Assembly (NCBI RefSeq): GCF_937958065.1
Contig: NZ_CALFXI010000051.1
Coordinates: forward strand, 1-64,000
Length of the DNA stretch: 64,000 nt
Reading direction: 5' to 3'
DNA from: an uncultured Steroidobacter sp.
GTDB lineage: Bacteria > Pseudomonadota > Gammaproteobacteria > Steroidobacterales > Steroidobacteraceae
Shown one piece after another: positions 1-8,928 of the stretch (within the stretch, counting starts at the first letter, position 1; the number at the start of each line of letters is the position of its first letter). The notes under the pieces were generated by a model. The model was given only the letters and a program-made list of their open reading frames with translations. It ran no database searches and was not told the DNA's origin. The translations under genes were made by a program, and so were the position numbers.

Positions 1-71
1 GTTGGACATGCTTGGCGCTGCGCGCTGAGCTGTTTCGGAGGCGGAGTTTCGGAGGGGAGGCGTTGGCGCCT

Positions 72-223
72 GGCAGCGTCAGGGTGGGGTATCTCCTCCC
101 GGCACCGGGCTCGGCCGGAGCGCATTGCGCTCCTCACCGCACGTCCCTGATGTGCCCTGCTGTTGGGGTCCCGTCCCTGTACCCCAAAGCTGCCGGGAGG
201 AGATACCCCACCCTGACGCTGCC
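72..223. repeat. 32-bp perfect inverted repeat
   Basis: Bases 72-103 are the exact reverse complement of bases 192-223 (32 of 32), separated by 88 bases. The right arm is also the first part of the 124-bp tandem repeat that follows, so one inverted copy of the repeat start precedes the direct array. No gene is recognisable in the spacer. This is read directly from the sequence; the function is unknown. Confidence 0.9.
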
Positions 224-632
224 CGATAGCTCTGATGAGCTTGCGATGTTCAAAAGGCAGAGAGTGTCTGTGAGCTCTCCGTTCTTCTCTTGTATCGAAG
301 CGCAGCCGCAAAGCTGTCGGGAGGAGACACCCCGCCCTGAGGCTGCCCGATAGCTCTGATGAGCTTGCGATGTTCAAAAGGCAGAGAGTGTCTGTGAGCT
401 CTCCGTTCTTCTCTTGTATCGAAGCGCAGCCGCAAAGCTGTCGGGAGGAGACACCCCGCCCTGAGGCTGCCCGATAGCTCTGATGAGCTTGCGATGTTCA
501 AAAGGCAGAGAGTGTCTGTGAGCTCTCCGTTCTTCTCTTGTATCGAAGCGCAGCCGCAAAGCTGTCGGGAGGAGACACCCCACCCTGACGCTGCCCGATG
601 TCTCAGATGAGCTGGCAAGGTTGAAAGGCAAG
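188..632. repeat. 124-bp tandem repeat, about 3.5 copies
   Basis: A unit of 124 bases recurs with exact spacing: the same GATGAG word starts at 234, 358, 482 and 606. Copies run roughly 188-311, 312-435, 436-559 and a partial, diverged copy from 560. The middle copies are nearly identical; the first and last share a variant start (CCACCCTGACGCTGCC rather than CCGCCCTGAGGCTGCC). A further decayed piece is visible near 745-780. Because 124 is not a multiple of 3, the frame shifts in each copy, which argues against a coding repeat. The spacing is also far too long for a CRISPR array. Confidence 0.9.
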
Positions 633-788
633 GAGGCTCAACGCTCGATGTTGTAGTGAGCTTCGAGCTCCTGGTTGTATGCGGGTACGGCGGCGAGCAG
701 CGTGTTGTCGTGGGTGCGGTTTTCCACCAGCACCGCTTTGTGAGCTCGTCCGTTCTCCTGTTCTGTATCAAGCGCAGCGGACATTTCG

Positions 789-1041
789 GGCAGCGCCAGG
801 GCCGGGGGTGTTCTCCCGGCAGCTTCGAAAAGCAGGGGCCTTTCGTGCAGCGCTACAGGGGCTCGGCGGTGCTTTCAGCGAAGCGCGGCTTCGCTCCGCC
901 GAGCGGGTGTACATGGATGTACACCCTGGGCTTGCTCGGAGCAGGACTGCGCAGAGCAATGGACAAGCAGGGTGCTCGCCTCAGCAGCGACGGGCACAGG
1001 CGGGTGCGCAGTGCCAGGACACCCCCGGCCCTGGCGCTGCC
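789..1041. repeat. 23-bp perfect inverted repeat
   Basis: Bases 789-811 and 1019-1041 are exact reverse complements over 23 bases, with about 207 bases between them. The arms share the GGCAGCG...GGG character of the 72-103 arm, so all of these may belong to one family of interspersed palindromic elements. No open frame in 640-1068 has recognisable protein similarity. Confidence 0.85.
905..926. repeat. Near-palindrome with 10-bp arms and 2-base centre
   Basis: Arms GGGTGTACAT and ATGTACACCC flank a central GG, giving a perfect 10+2+10 inverted repeat. It lies in the non-coding repeat region downstream of the glycosyltransferase gene (which ends at 1069 on the minus strand). It could form a hairpin in RNA or be a repeat-family core. 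It has no T-tract, so a standard intrinsic terminator is unlikely. Confidence 0.7.
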
Positions 1042-1068
1042 GAGCCCCGACGCCCTCTTCTCCGGGTC

Positions 1069-2106
1069 TCAAGCGGAGTCGAAAGCTGATGCGGCGGCAG
1101 TTGCAGTAGCCGACCTCGGGGCGAGATTAGAAAGAAATTGACGCGTTGCTGTTTCCCAAGTGTTTGCCAACGCGTATGCGCGGCATTGATTGGGGTCGAG
1201 CTTCAAAGCGGCCAACGCAGCGGCGCGGAGATCTTCGTTGAGCTCGCCTGTTACTCCTTGCGTGACAACGTCGATGGGCCCCGTTACAGGATAGGCGGCG
1301 ACGGGAACGCCGCAGGCCATTGCTTCCAGCAACACCAGGCCAAAGGTGTCGGTGCGGCTGGGGAAAACGAACACGTCGGCCGCGGCCACGTGGGACGCCA
1401 GCTCTTCGCCGAATTTGTAGCCGACGAATTTCGTGTTCGGATATTTCGTTTCCAGCTCGGCGCGCGCCGGACCGTCGCCGACGACGACTTTGGTGCCGGG
1501 CAGGTCGAGCTTCAGGAAGGCTTCTATATTTTTCTCGATCGCGACTCGGCCCACATACATTGCGATGGGCCGCGGGAAATCGAGGAAGCTCTTGTCCCGC
1601 GGCTTGAACAAAGAAACATCCACGCCTCGCGTCCAGCGCACGATGTTCTTGAACCCGCGTGACTCGAGCAGACGTTGCATCGCCGGCGTTGCGACCATGG
1701 TTCGCGCAGCAGCCGAGTGAAAGCGGCGCAAGTGGGCGTAACTCACCGAAAGCGGAATCGGCAGGCGCGCGCGAACGTACTCCGGGAACTGCGTGTGATA
1801 CGACGTCGTAAATGGAAACCGGCGGCGCAAACACCATTTCCGCGCGGCCGTGCCCAACGTTCCCTCAGTGGCGATATGAATCGCGTCCGGCTCGAAATCT
1901 TCCAGCAACTCCGACACGCGCCCGTACGGCAGCCAAGCCAGCCGGATTTCCGGATACGTCGGACATGGAAAGGTCTTGAACTGATTCGGCTCGATGATGC
2001 GCACGTCGTGACCGAGCGCGCGCAAGCCGTTCGCAGTCGTGCTCAATGTTTTGACGACGCCATTGGTTTGCGGCCGCCACGCATCTGTAACGATCGCTAT
2101 TTTCAC
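1069..2106 (-). CDS. GT4-type glycosyltransferase, probable glycolipid synthase (Agt-like)
   Basis: A 345-residue group-1/GT4 glycosyltransferase. The N-terminus (KIAIVTDAW, then TNGV) is the usual donor-fold start, and the C-terminal half carries GDGPAR and a PSRTDTFGLVLLEAMACG block that binds the nucleotide sugar. The GTG start at 2106 overlaps the TGA stop of the upstream phosphoesterase in a GTGA junction, so the two are translationally coupled. In rhizobia and many marine bacteria, a PlcP phosphoesterase is paired with the glycosyltransferase Agt. There, diacylglycerol freed from phospholipid is glycosylated during phosphate starvation. That pairing and the Pho box upstream support this role here. 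A mannosyltransferase for another substrate remains possible. Confidence 0.75.
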   Translation of the reverse strand: MKIAIVTDAWRPQTNGVVKTLSTTANGLRALGHDVRIIEPNQFKTFPCPTYPEIRLAWLPYGRVSELLEDFEPDAIHIATEGTLGTAARKWCLRRRFPFTTSYHTQFPEYVRARLPIPLSVSYAHLRRFHSAAARTMVATPAMQRLLESRGFKNIVRWTRGVDVSLFKPRDKSFLDFPRPIAMYVGRVAIEKNIEAFLKLDLPGTKVVVGDGPARAELETKYPNTKFVGYKFGEELASHVAAADVFVFPSRTDTFGLVLLEAMACGVPVAAYPVTGPIDVVTQGVTGELNEDLRAAALAALKLDPNQCRAYALANTWETATRQFLSNLAPRSATATAAASAFDSA

Positions 2107-2918
2107 GCGGCCTGTCCGATCGGCAGCGTCGCGATCATTCCGGTGTGCGCCACCACTTGTTTCTGTTCCGTCCAACGCAGCAGCGACATGCGACCGGCGT
2201 CGTCCTCGGTCAGCACCGTGCAGCTTTCGACCCAGTCGCCGTCGTTGCAATAGGTGATGCCGTCGATCTCGGTGATCTCGGCGCGGTGAATGTGACCGCA
2301 GATGATGCCGTCCAGATTGCGACGCTTCGCTTCGTCCGCGAGCGCGCGCTCGAAGTTGGCGATGTACTTCACCGCGTTTTTCACCTTGTGCTTCAGAAAC
2401 GCGGCGATGGACCAGTATGGAAAGCCAAACGCGCGCCGGAAGAAATTCACATAGCGGTTCAGTTTGAGAATGAATGCATAGGCGCGGTTGCCCAACGCTT
2501 CGAGCAGCGGGCTCGCTTTGATGACGCTGTCGAACTCGTCGCCGTGCAGGACCAGGAACCGGCGGCCGTCGGCGTTCACGTGGACGATTTCGCGATGGAT
2601 CTCGACGTTGCCGAACACCATGCCGCAGTACTCCCGGAACACGCTGTCGTGATTGCCGGGGATGTAGACGACCCGTGTGCCGGCCTTGGCTTTGCCGAGG
2701 ATGGTCCGGATGACGTTGTTGTGTTGCTGCGGCCAGAAGAACGAGCGCTTCAGGCTCCACAGGTCGATGATGTCGCCGACCAGGTAGAGCGTGTCGCACT
2801 CGACCGAGTGCAGGAAATCCAGCAGGTAGTCCGCGCTGCAGCCCCGGAAGCCCAGATGGACGTCGGAAATGAAGATGCTGCGGAAGCGGAAGACCGGTTT
2901 GCTCGGCGTCGGGCTCAT
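2103..2918 (-). CDS. plcP: PlcP-like metallophosphoesterase (LpxH-type fold)
   Basis: A 271-residue calcineurin-type phosphoesterase with the full metal-binding set: SDVHLG (residues 18-23), GDIID, GNHD, HGDEFD and GHIH. Such proteins are often labelled UDP-2,3-diacylglucosamine diphosphatase. The next gene is a GT4 glycosyltransferase, which is the plcP-agt arrangement: PlcP cleaves membrane phospholipids to diacylglycerol when phosphate is scarce. The start is ATG 2918 with an AGGAGGTG ribosome site five bases upstream. A Pho-box-like direct repeat lies 53-70 bases before the start. A true LpxH of lipid A synthesis is the main alternative, but the coupling to a glycosyltransferase argues against it. 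Confidence 0.7.
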   Translation of the reverse strand: MSPTPSKPVFRFRSIFISDVHLGFRGCSADYLLDFLHSVECDTLYLVGDIIDLWSLKRSFFWPQQHNNVIRTILGKAKAGTRVVYIPGNHDSVFREYCGMVFGNVEIHREIVHVNADGRRFLVLHGDEFDSVIKASPLLEALGNRAYAFILKLNRYVNFFRRAFGFPYWSIAAFLKHKVKNAVKYIANFERALADEAKRRNLDGIICGHIHRAEITEIDGITYCNDGDWVESCTVLTEDDAGRMSLLRWTEQKQVVAHTGMIATLPIGQAA

Positions 2919-3426
2919 GGGGCACCTCCTGCGGCGAGGCTCTGCGATGCACGCAGACTCGGGCCGGAACGTGACCGGTGGATGACAGCGGCGGGAAGAT
3001 TCTTTGACGGGTCAGCGGCTTGGCTCGGGAAATCTCCATGACAGTTCAGCAGCTGTCATGACTGGACCGGGACAATTGGCGGGGTCGAGATGGGTGTACG
3101 CTCCTACGGCACGGCAACTTCCGGCGCTATCCCGCGCCAGTAATGACACATGACCCTATTTCGACCGGATTGTTCGGACTCGAACTCCCACTTTACGTGT
3201 ATATCGGGACCGATGGCTCTTCAGCGCTGGGTGGCGAGCACGGGTCCGTAGGGGCAAGCGATATTGGTCGGCGCCCTGGCCCGAACTTCGGTGCCAAGTG
3301 GAATCGTCTGGCGAAAAGCAACGCGAATTCAAAGAGCCAGTGGAAATCCGAGGCCGTGACGGAAACTTCATCAACGCCCTTTGCACCTCGGTTATCCTGC
3401 CGAACCGGATTCAGTATCGGTTGCTC
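2919..3426. other. 508-bp intergenic region between divergent plcP and dtd
   Basis: No convincing gene is seen; short open frames here have no recognisable similarity. It holds the Pho-box-like site (2971-2988) for the minus-strand plcP operon. It also holds an inverted repeat ATGACAG/CTGTCAT at 3038-3059 with an 8-base centre, each arm of which equals a Pho half-site. The dtd promoter is presumably in the right half, but no clear -35/-10 pair stands out. Confidence 0.5.
2971..2988 (-). promoter_or_regulatory. Pho-box-like PhoB site upstream of plcP
   Basis: On the minus strand the sequence reads CTGTCAT-CCAC-CGGTCAC. The E. coli Pho box is two CTGTMAY heptamers in direct repeat with a 4-base spacer. 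The first heptamer matches 7 of 7 and the second 6 of 7, with the correct spacing. It lies 53 bases before the plcP start. It predicts induction of plcP and the glycosyltransferase under phosphate limitation. Confidence 0.6.
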
Positions 3427-3888
3427 ATGATTGGCCTGCTCCAGCGCGTGACCCACGCCGAAGTTCGTGTTGCCGACCGGCAGGTGGGCGCCATCGAGAC
3501 GGGATTATTGGTGTTGGTGGGCGTGGAGCGCGGCGATAGCGAGGCGCAGGCCGATCGGTTGCTGGAACGGCTGTGTACGTACCGCGTTTTCCCAGATGCC
3601 GAAGGCCGGATGAACCGAAGCCTGCAGGACATCCGCGGACAGCTGTTGCTGGTCTCGCAATTCACCCTGGCGGCCGACACGCGCAGCGGTACCCGGCCGG
3701 GGTTCAGTCCGGCGGCTGCGCCCGATGAAGGGCGGCGCCTGTTCGATTATCTGGTCGAGCGCGCACGAGTGCGCCTGGGCGCGGTCCAAACCGGTGAGTT
3801 CGGCGCCAGCATGCAGGTCAGCCTGACCAACGACGGTCCGGTGACGTTCTGGCTGCAGGTGCCGCCAGAAGGATCGGGCAAGGGCTAG
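3427..3888 (+). CDS. dtd: D-aminoacyl-tRNA deacylase
   Basis: A 153-residue Dtd that removes D-amino acids mischarged onto tRNA. The start IGLLQRVTHAEV is the typical family N-terminus, so ATG 3427 is chosen although the frame stays open further upstream. Conserved motifs are visible: SQFTLAADTRSGTRPGF (the SQFTL block) and, near the end, the NDGPVTFWLQ block carrying the Gly-Pro substrate-sensing motif usually written NxGPVT. Length fits the family (about 145-150). It precedes tatA by 78 bases. Confidence 0.95.
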   Translation: MIGLLQRVTHAEVRVADRQVGAIETGLLVLVGVERGDSEAQADRLLERLCTYRVFPDAEGRMNRSLQDIRGQLLLVSQFTLAADTRSGTRPGFSPAAAPDEGRRLFDYLVERARVRLGAVQTGEFGASMQVSLTNDGPVTFWLQVPPEGSGKG

Positions 3889-3966
3889 AGTTTTCCACGG
3901 CTGCCTACACCCACACGACAGGTGGGTGGCGTATGATCCGGCGGCTTTGCGAAGCGGGAGAGTCAA

Positions 3967-4203
3967 ATGGGCATCGGTTTCAAAGAACTTCTGATCATCC
4001 TCGCCATTGCGCTGCTGATCTTCGGCGCCAAGCGGCTGCGGACGATCGGCTCGGACCTGGGTGGCGCGGTCAAAGGCTTCAAGAAGGCCATGGAAGACGA
4101 GGACGAGAAGGAGACTCAGCAGCTCAATGCCCCGGAGCAGAAGGACGCCGACTTCAGCTCGACGCCGGCCGGCAAGACGGGCAGCAAAAGCTCCAACGCC
4201 TGA
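3967..4203 (+). CDS. tatA: Sec-independent protein translocase subunit TatA
   Basis: A 78-residue TatA with one N-terminal membrane helix (residues 8-21, LLIILAIALLIFGA), the FGAKRLRTIGSDLGGAVKGFKKAM hinge and amphipathic helix, and a polar acidic tail. It forms the pore element of the twin-arginine pathway. It is preceded by GGGAGAG at a good ribosome-site distance, by a TATGAT -10-like hexamer at 3932-3937, and by a 7-bp inverted repeat (3908-3914/3922-3928). It starts the tatABC operon. Confidence 0.95.
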   Translation: MGIGFKELLIILAIALLIFGAKRLRTIGSDLGGAVKGFKKAMEDEDEKETQQLNAPEQKDADFSSTPAGKTGSKSSNA

Positions 4204-4223
4204 TGTGCTGAGCGCGGCGCGCG

Positions 4224-4664
4224 ATGTTCGAAGTCGGATTCAGTGAGATCGTCCTGATCATGGGCCTGGCACTGCTGGTGCTGGGACCGGAGAAGCTGCC
4301 TGGCCTGGCTGAAAAGGTCGGGCGCTGGACGGGCCGTGCGCGGGCCATGGCGCGCCAGTTGCGTACGCAACTGGAGCAGGAAGTCACCTTGGACGAGATC
4401 ACCCGATCCCGGCCCATGCAGGCGCCGCCGCCGGCATCGCCTCCGCCGACCCCGACCGATGCCGCGACCGATGCTGGCGCCACCGCCCCCTCACCCGATG
4501 AATCTGCGCACGTGGAAGCTGCCGCGCCCTCCGAGCCGCCGCCGCAACCCGCCAGCGACACCCCTCACAATGCTTCGGGACTCGATCTGCAAACCATGGT
4601 TTCCGGCATGGAGCCGCCGCCACAATCGGCTGCCGAGACACCCGCTACCAAAGTCGTGCAGTGA
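4224..4664 (+). CDS. tatB: Sec-independent protein translocase subunit TatB
   Basis: A 146-residue TatB, the receptor-complex partner of TatC. The N-terminal helix MFEVGFSEIVLIMGLALLVL ends in the LGPEKLPGL hinge that distinguishes TatB from TatA. An amphipathic helix follows, then a long Pro/Ala-rich tail (residues about 70-146) of low complexity. It lies 20 bases after tatA, and its TGA stop overlaps or abuts the tatC start region. Confidence 0.93.
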   Translation: MFEVGFSEIVLIMGLALLVLGPEKLPGLAEKVGRWTGRARAMARQLRTQLEQEVTLDEITRSRPMQAPPPASPPPTPTDAATDAGATAPSPDESAHVEAAAPSEPPPQPASDTPHNASGLDLQTMVSGMEPPPQSAAETPATKVVQ

Positions 4665-4672
4665 GCTCGCGC

Positions 4673-5449
4673 ATGAGTGCTGACGAGCGCGAACAATTAG
4701 CCGAAGGCACGCTGATCTCGCATCTGATCGAATTGCGCGATCGGCTGCTGCGTGCCGTGATCTGCGTCGGCATCGTGTTCCTGCCGTGCGCGTACTTCTC
4801 GAACGAGCTGTTCACGCTGGTCGCGACACCGCTGATCGAGAAGATGCCGGCGGGCACGTCGATGATCGCGACCAGCCTGATCTCGCCGTTTCTCGCGCCG
4901 CTGAAGCTGGCGCTGTTCGTCGCCATCTTCATCTCCATGCCCTACGTGCTGTATCAAGCGTGGGCCTTCGTCGCGCCCGGACTGTACAAGCACGAGAAAC
5001 GCTTCGCGGTGCCGCTCGTGGTGTCGAGCATCGTGCTGTTCTATTGCGGCGTGGCCTTCGCCTATTTCGTGGTGTTCCCGCTGATGTTCGCGTTCTTCAC
5101 CACCAGCGCGCCGGCCGGCGTGCAGATGATGACGGACATGCAGAACTACCTGGATTTCGTGCTGCTGCTGTTCTTCGCCTTCGGGGTCGCGTTCGAGATT
5201 CCGGTCGCGACCGTGCTGCTCGCCTCCACCGGCATGGTGAGCCTCGAAACGATGGGCAAGAACCGCGGCTACGTGCTGCTGGGCATTTTCGTCGTGGCCG
5301 CTTTCCTGACACCGCCGGATGCGTTGTCGCAAACGATGATGGCCGTGCCGATGTACATGCTCTACGAGATCGGCATCATCCTGTCGCGCTTCCTGTTGAA
5401 GAAGCGGGCCGAGAGCACCGCCACCGGAAGCGAGCCGAGCGAGACCTGA
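4673..5449 (+). CDS. tatC: Sec-independent protein translocase subunit TatC
   Basis: The six-helix TatC core, about 258 residues, which binds twin-arginine signal peptides. SHLIELRDRLLRA near the start and the PF(LI)APLKLA and SPPDALSQ-like loops (here TPPDALSQ) are family hallmarks. The ATG at 4673 is chosen. A GTG at 4661 that overlaps the tatB stop codon would add four residues and is also possible. At least one Tat substrate lies in this window (the hydrolase at 40808). Confidence 0.95.
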   Translation: MSADEREQLAEGTLISHLIELRDRLLRAVICVGIVFLPCAYFSNELFTLVATPLIEKMPAGTSMIATSLISPFLAPLKLALFVAIFISMPYVLYQAWAFVAPGLYKHEKRFAVPLVVSSIVLFYCGVAFAYFVVFPLMFAFFTTSAPAGVQMMTDMQNYLDFVLLLFFAFGVAFEIPVATVLLASTGMVSLETMGKNRGYVLLGIFVVAAFLTPPDALSQTMMAVPMYMLYEIGIILSRFLLKKRAESTATGSEPSET

Positions 5450-5534
5450 ACCTCGGTATACACCGACTGCTTTTACGACTCTCGGGGCAGGCCAAGCTTG
5501 CCCCGCGGCGCATTCTTCGGTGAGACTGCGCCTC

Positions 5535-5550
5535 CATGACATTTGTCATG
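5535..5550. promoter_or_regulatory. CATGACA-TT-TGTCATG palindrome upstream of the peptide operon
   Basis: A perfect 7+2+7 inverted repeat sits 63 bases before the POT transporter start, in the 163-base gap after tatC. Its size and symmetry fit a dimeric repressor operator. No regulator gene is adjacent, and I cannot name the protein that binds it. A hairpin role is less likely because of the 2-base centre. Confidence 0.4.
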
Positions 5551-5612
5551 TTTGCCAGCCATAACAACAGCAGCATCGCGGCCGCGAGCTGCAGCAGGGA
5601 GACTCATCCCGT

Positions 5613-7091
5613 ATGAATCAAAGCGTCGAGCGCGATTCCACGCACGGACCGCAAGTGTTGGGGCACCCTCGGGGCCTCGTGACGTTGTTCGCCACCGAAG
5701 CGTTCGAGCGCTTCACCTACTATGGCATGCGGGCCATATTGATCCTGTTCATGACCGCGGCCATCACCGATGGCGGGCTCGGCCTGGACGATCGGACCGC
5801 GAGCGCCATCTACGGCCTCTACATTTCCGGCACCTACCTGTTGTCGCTGCTCGGTGGCTGGATCGCCGATCGTCTCATCGGTCAGCAGCGCGCCGTGTTC
5901 TGGGGCGGCGTGCTGATCATGCTCGGCAATGGCTGTCTTGCCACCGGCAACACGCAGCTGTTCTTCATCGGCCTGATGGTGATCGTGCTCGGCGTCGGTC
6001 TGCTCAAGCCCAATATCAGTGCCATCGTCGCGCAGCTCTATCCCGAAGGCGGCTCGCGACGCGACGCCGGCTTCTCCATCTTTTACATGGGCATCAACGT
6101 CGGTGCGACCTTGGGCTCGCTGCTGGTGCCGATGGCGGCCAGCGCCTTCGGCTGGAATGCCGGCTTCGCACTGCCGGCGATCGGCATGTTGATCGGCCTC
6201 GTGCAGTTCCAGGCCACCCGGCATTTCCTGGGCACCTCCGGCGTGGTGCCGATGGGTGAGCCGGCGAGCTGGACGCCGATCGTCGTTTTCATGGTCGTGC
6301 TCGTTGGCGTGCTGGCCGCCGCGCTGCTCGGCATGGTTCAGGTCGATCCGGTGGCCGTTTCCAAAGCACTCAACTGGGCGCTGGTGGTGCTGGCCGCCGG
6401 CTTCTTCGGTTACCTGCTGTTCGGTGCCGGGCTGCAGACCGACGAGCGCAAGCGCGTGGTCGCGATGATCGCGCTGTTCATCGCCTGCGCCATGTTCTGG
6501 GCGGGCTTCGAGCAGGCGGGCGCATCGTTCAACCTGTTCGCCGAGCGTCACACCGATCGCAACGTGTTCGGCTGGGACATGCCGGCCGGTGTGCTGCAAG
6601 CGGTGAACCCGCTGTTCATCATCCTATTCGCGCCGGTGTTCGCGGCGATCTGGGTGAACCTGGGACGTCGCAATCTCGATCCGTCGGCGCCGGCCAAGTT
6701 CGCCATCGGCCTGATCCTGATGGGCTTCGGCTTCCTGGTGATGTTCCTCGCCGCGCGTTACGTCGTCGCCGGCGACAAGGTGCTGCCGACCTGGCTCATT
6801 CTCACCTATCTGCTGCATACATTCGGCGAGTTATGTCTGAGCCCGGTGGGCCTGAGCTCGATGACCAAGCTCGCGCCCGCGCGCTTCGTCGGCCAGGTGA
6901 TGGGCTTGTGGTTTCTCGCCACCGCGCTCGGCAACAATCTCGCCGGTCAATTTTCCGGCGAGATCGATCCGAACAACCTGCCCGCCATGCCGGGGCAGTT
7001 CCTGTATCTGTTCTGGTGGGGCTTCATTGCCGGCGCGGTGCTGCTGGTGCTGACCCCGTTCATCCGCAAGATGATGGCGGGTGTGAAGTAA
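5613..7091 (+). CDS. POT/PTR2 family proton-coupled peptide symporter
   Basis: A 492-residue major-facilitator protein of the POT family, importing di- and tripeptides with protons. The EAFERFTYYG block (the ExxER motif of helix 1) and the GLLKPNISAIVAQLY block (PTR2 signature region) are present, with about 14 hydrophobic segments. The start ATG 5613 follows a GGGAGA ribosome site. It is the first gene of a three-gene peptide-use operon: an M2 peptidase starts 18 bases downstream and an OPT transporter follows. Confidence 0.9.
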   Translation: MNQSVERDSTHGPQVLGHPRGLVTLFATEAFERFTYYGMRAILILFMTAAITDGGLGLDDRTASAIYGLYISGTYLLSLLGGWIADRLIGQQRAVFWGGVLIMLGNGCLATGNTQLFFIGLMVIVLGVGLLKPNISAIVAQLYPEGGSRRDAGFSIFYMGINVGATLGSLLVPMAASAFGWNAGFALPAIGMLIGLVQFQATRHFLGTSGVVPMGEPASWTPIVVFMVVLVGVLAAALLGMVQVDPVAVSKALNWALVVLAAGFFGYLLFGAGLQTDERKRVVAMIALFIACAMFWAGFEQAGASFNLFAERHTDRNVFGWDMPAGVLQAVNPLFIILFAPVFAAIWVNLGRRNLDPSAPAKFAIGLILMGFGFLVMFLAARYVVAGDKVLPTWLILTYLLHTFGELCLSPVGLSSMTKLAPARFVGQVMGLWFLATALGNNLAGQFSGEIDPNNLPAMPGQFLYLFWWGFIAGAVLLVLTPFIRKMMAGVK

Positions 7092-7109
7092 ATCCGTCGG
7101 AGAACCGCC

Positions 7110-8924
<1,815 letters not shown>

Positions 8925-8928
8925 TTCA

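Noticed and set aside
188..632. CRISPR array
   Set aside because: The unit is 124 bases with almost the whole length repeated; there are no short repeats with unique spacers and no cas genes.
250..771. Open frame of 173 codons across the 124-bp repeats
   Set aside because: The repeat period is not a multiple of 3, so similar peptide strings appear by frame rotation; no ribosome site or family match. The frame is a by-product of the array.
656..1141. Two overlapping plus-strand frames of 136-161 codons
   Set aside because: Rich in Arg/Ala/Gly with no family similarity; they run through inverted repeats and into the antisense of the glycosyltransferase.
3038..3059. Second Pho box from ATGACAG/CTGTCAT
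   Set aside because: The heptamers are inverted with an 8-base centre, whereas Pho boxes are direct repeats with 4; noted only as an inverted repeat.
3143..3430. 95-codon frame upstream of dtd
   Set aside because: No similarity, no ribosome site and it overlaps the dtd start; treated as non-coding.
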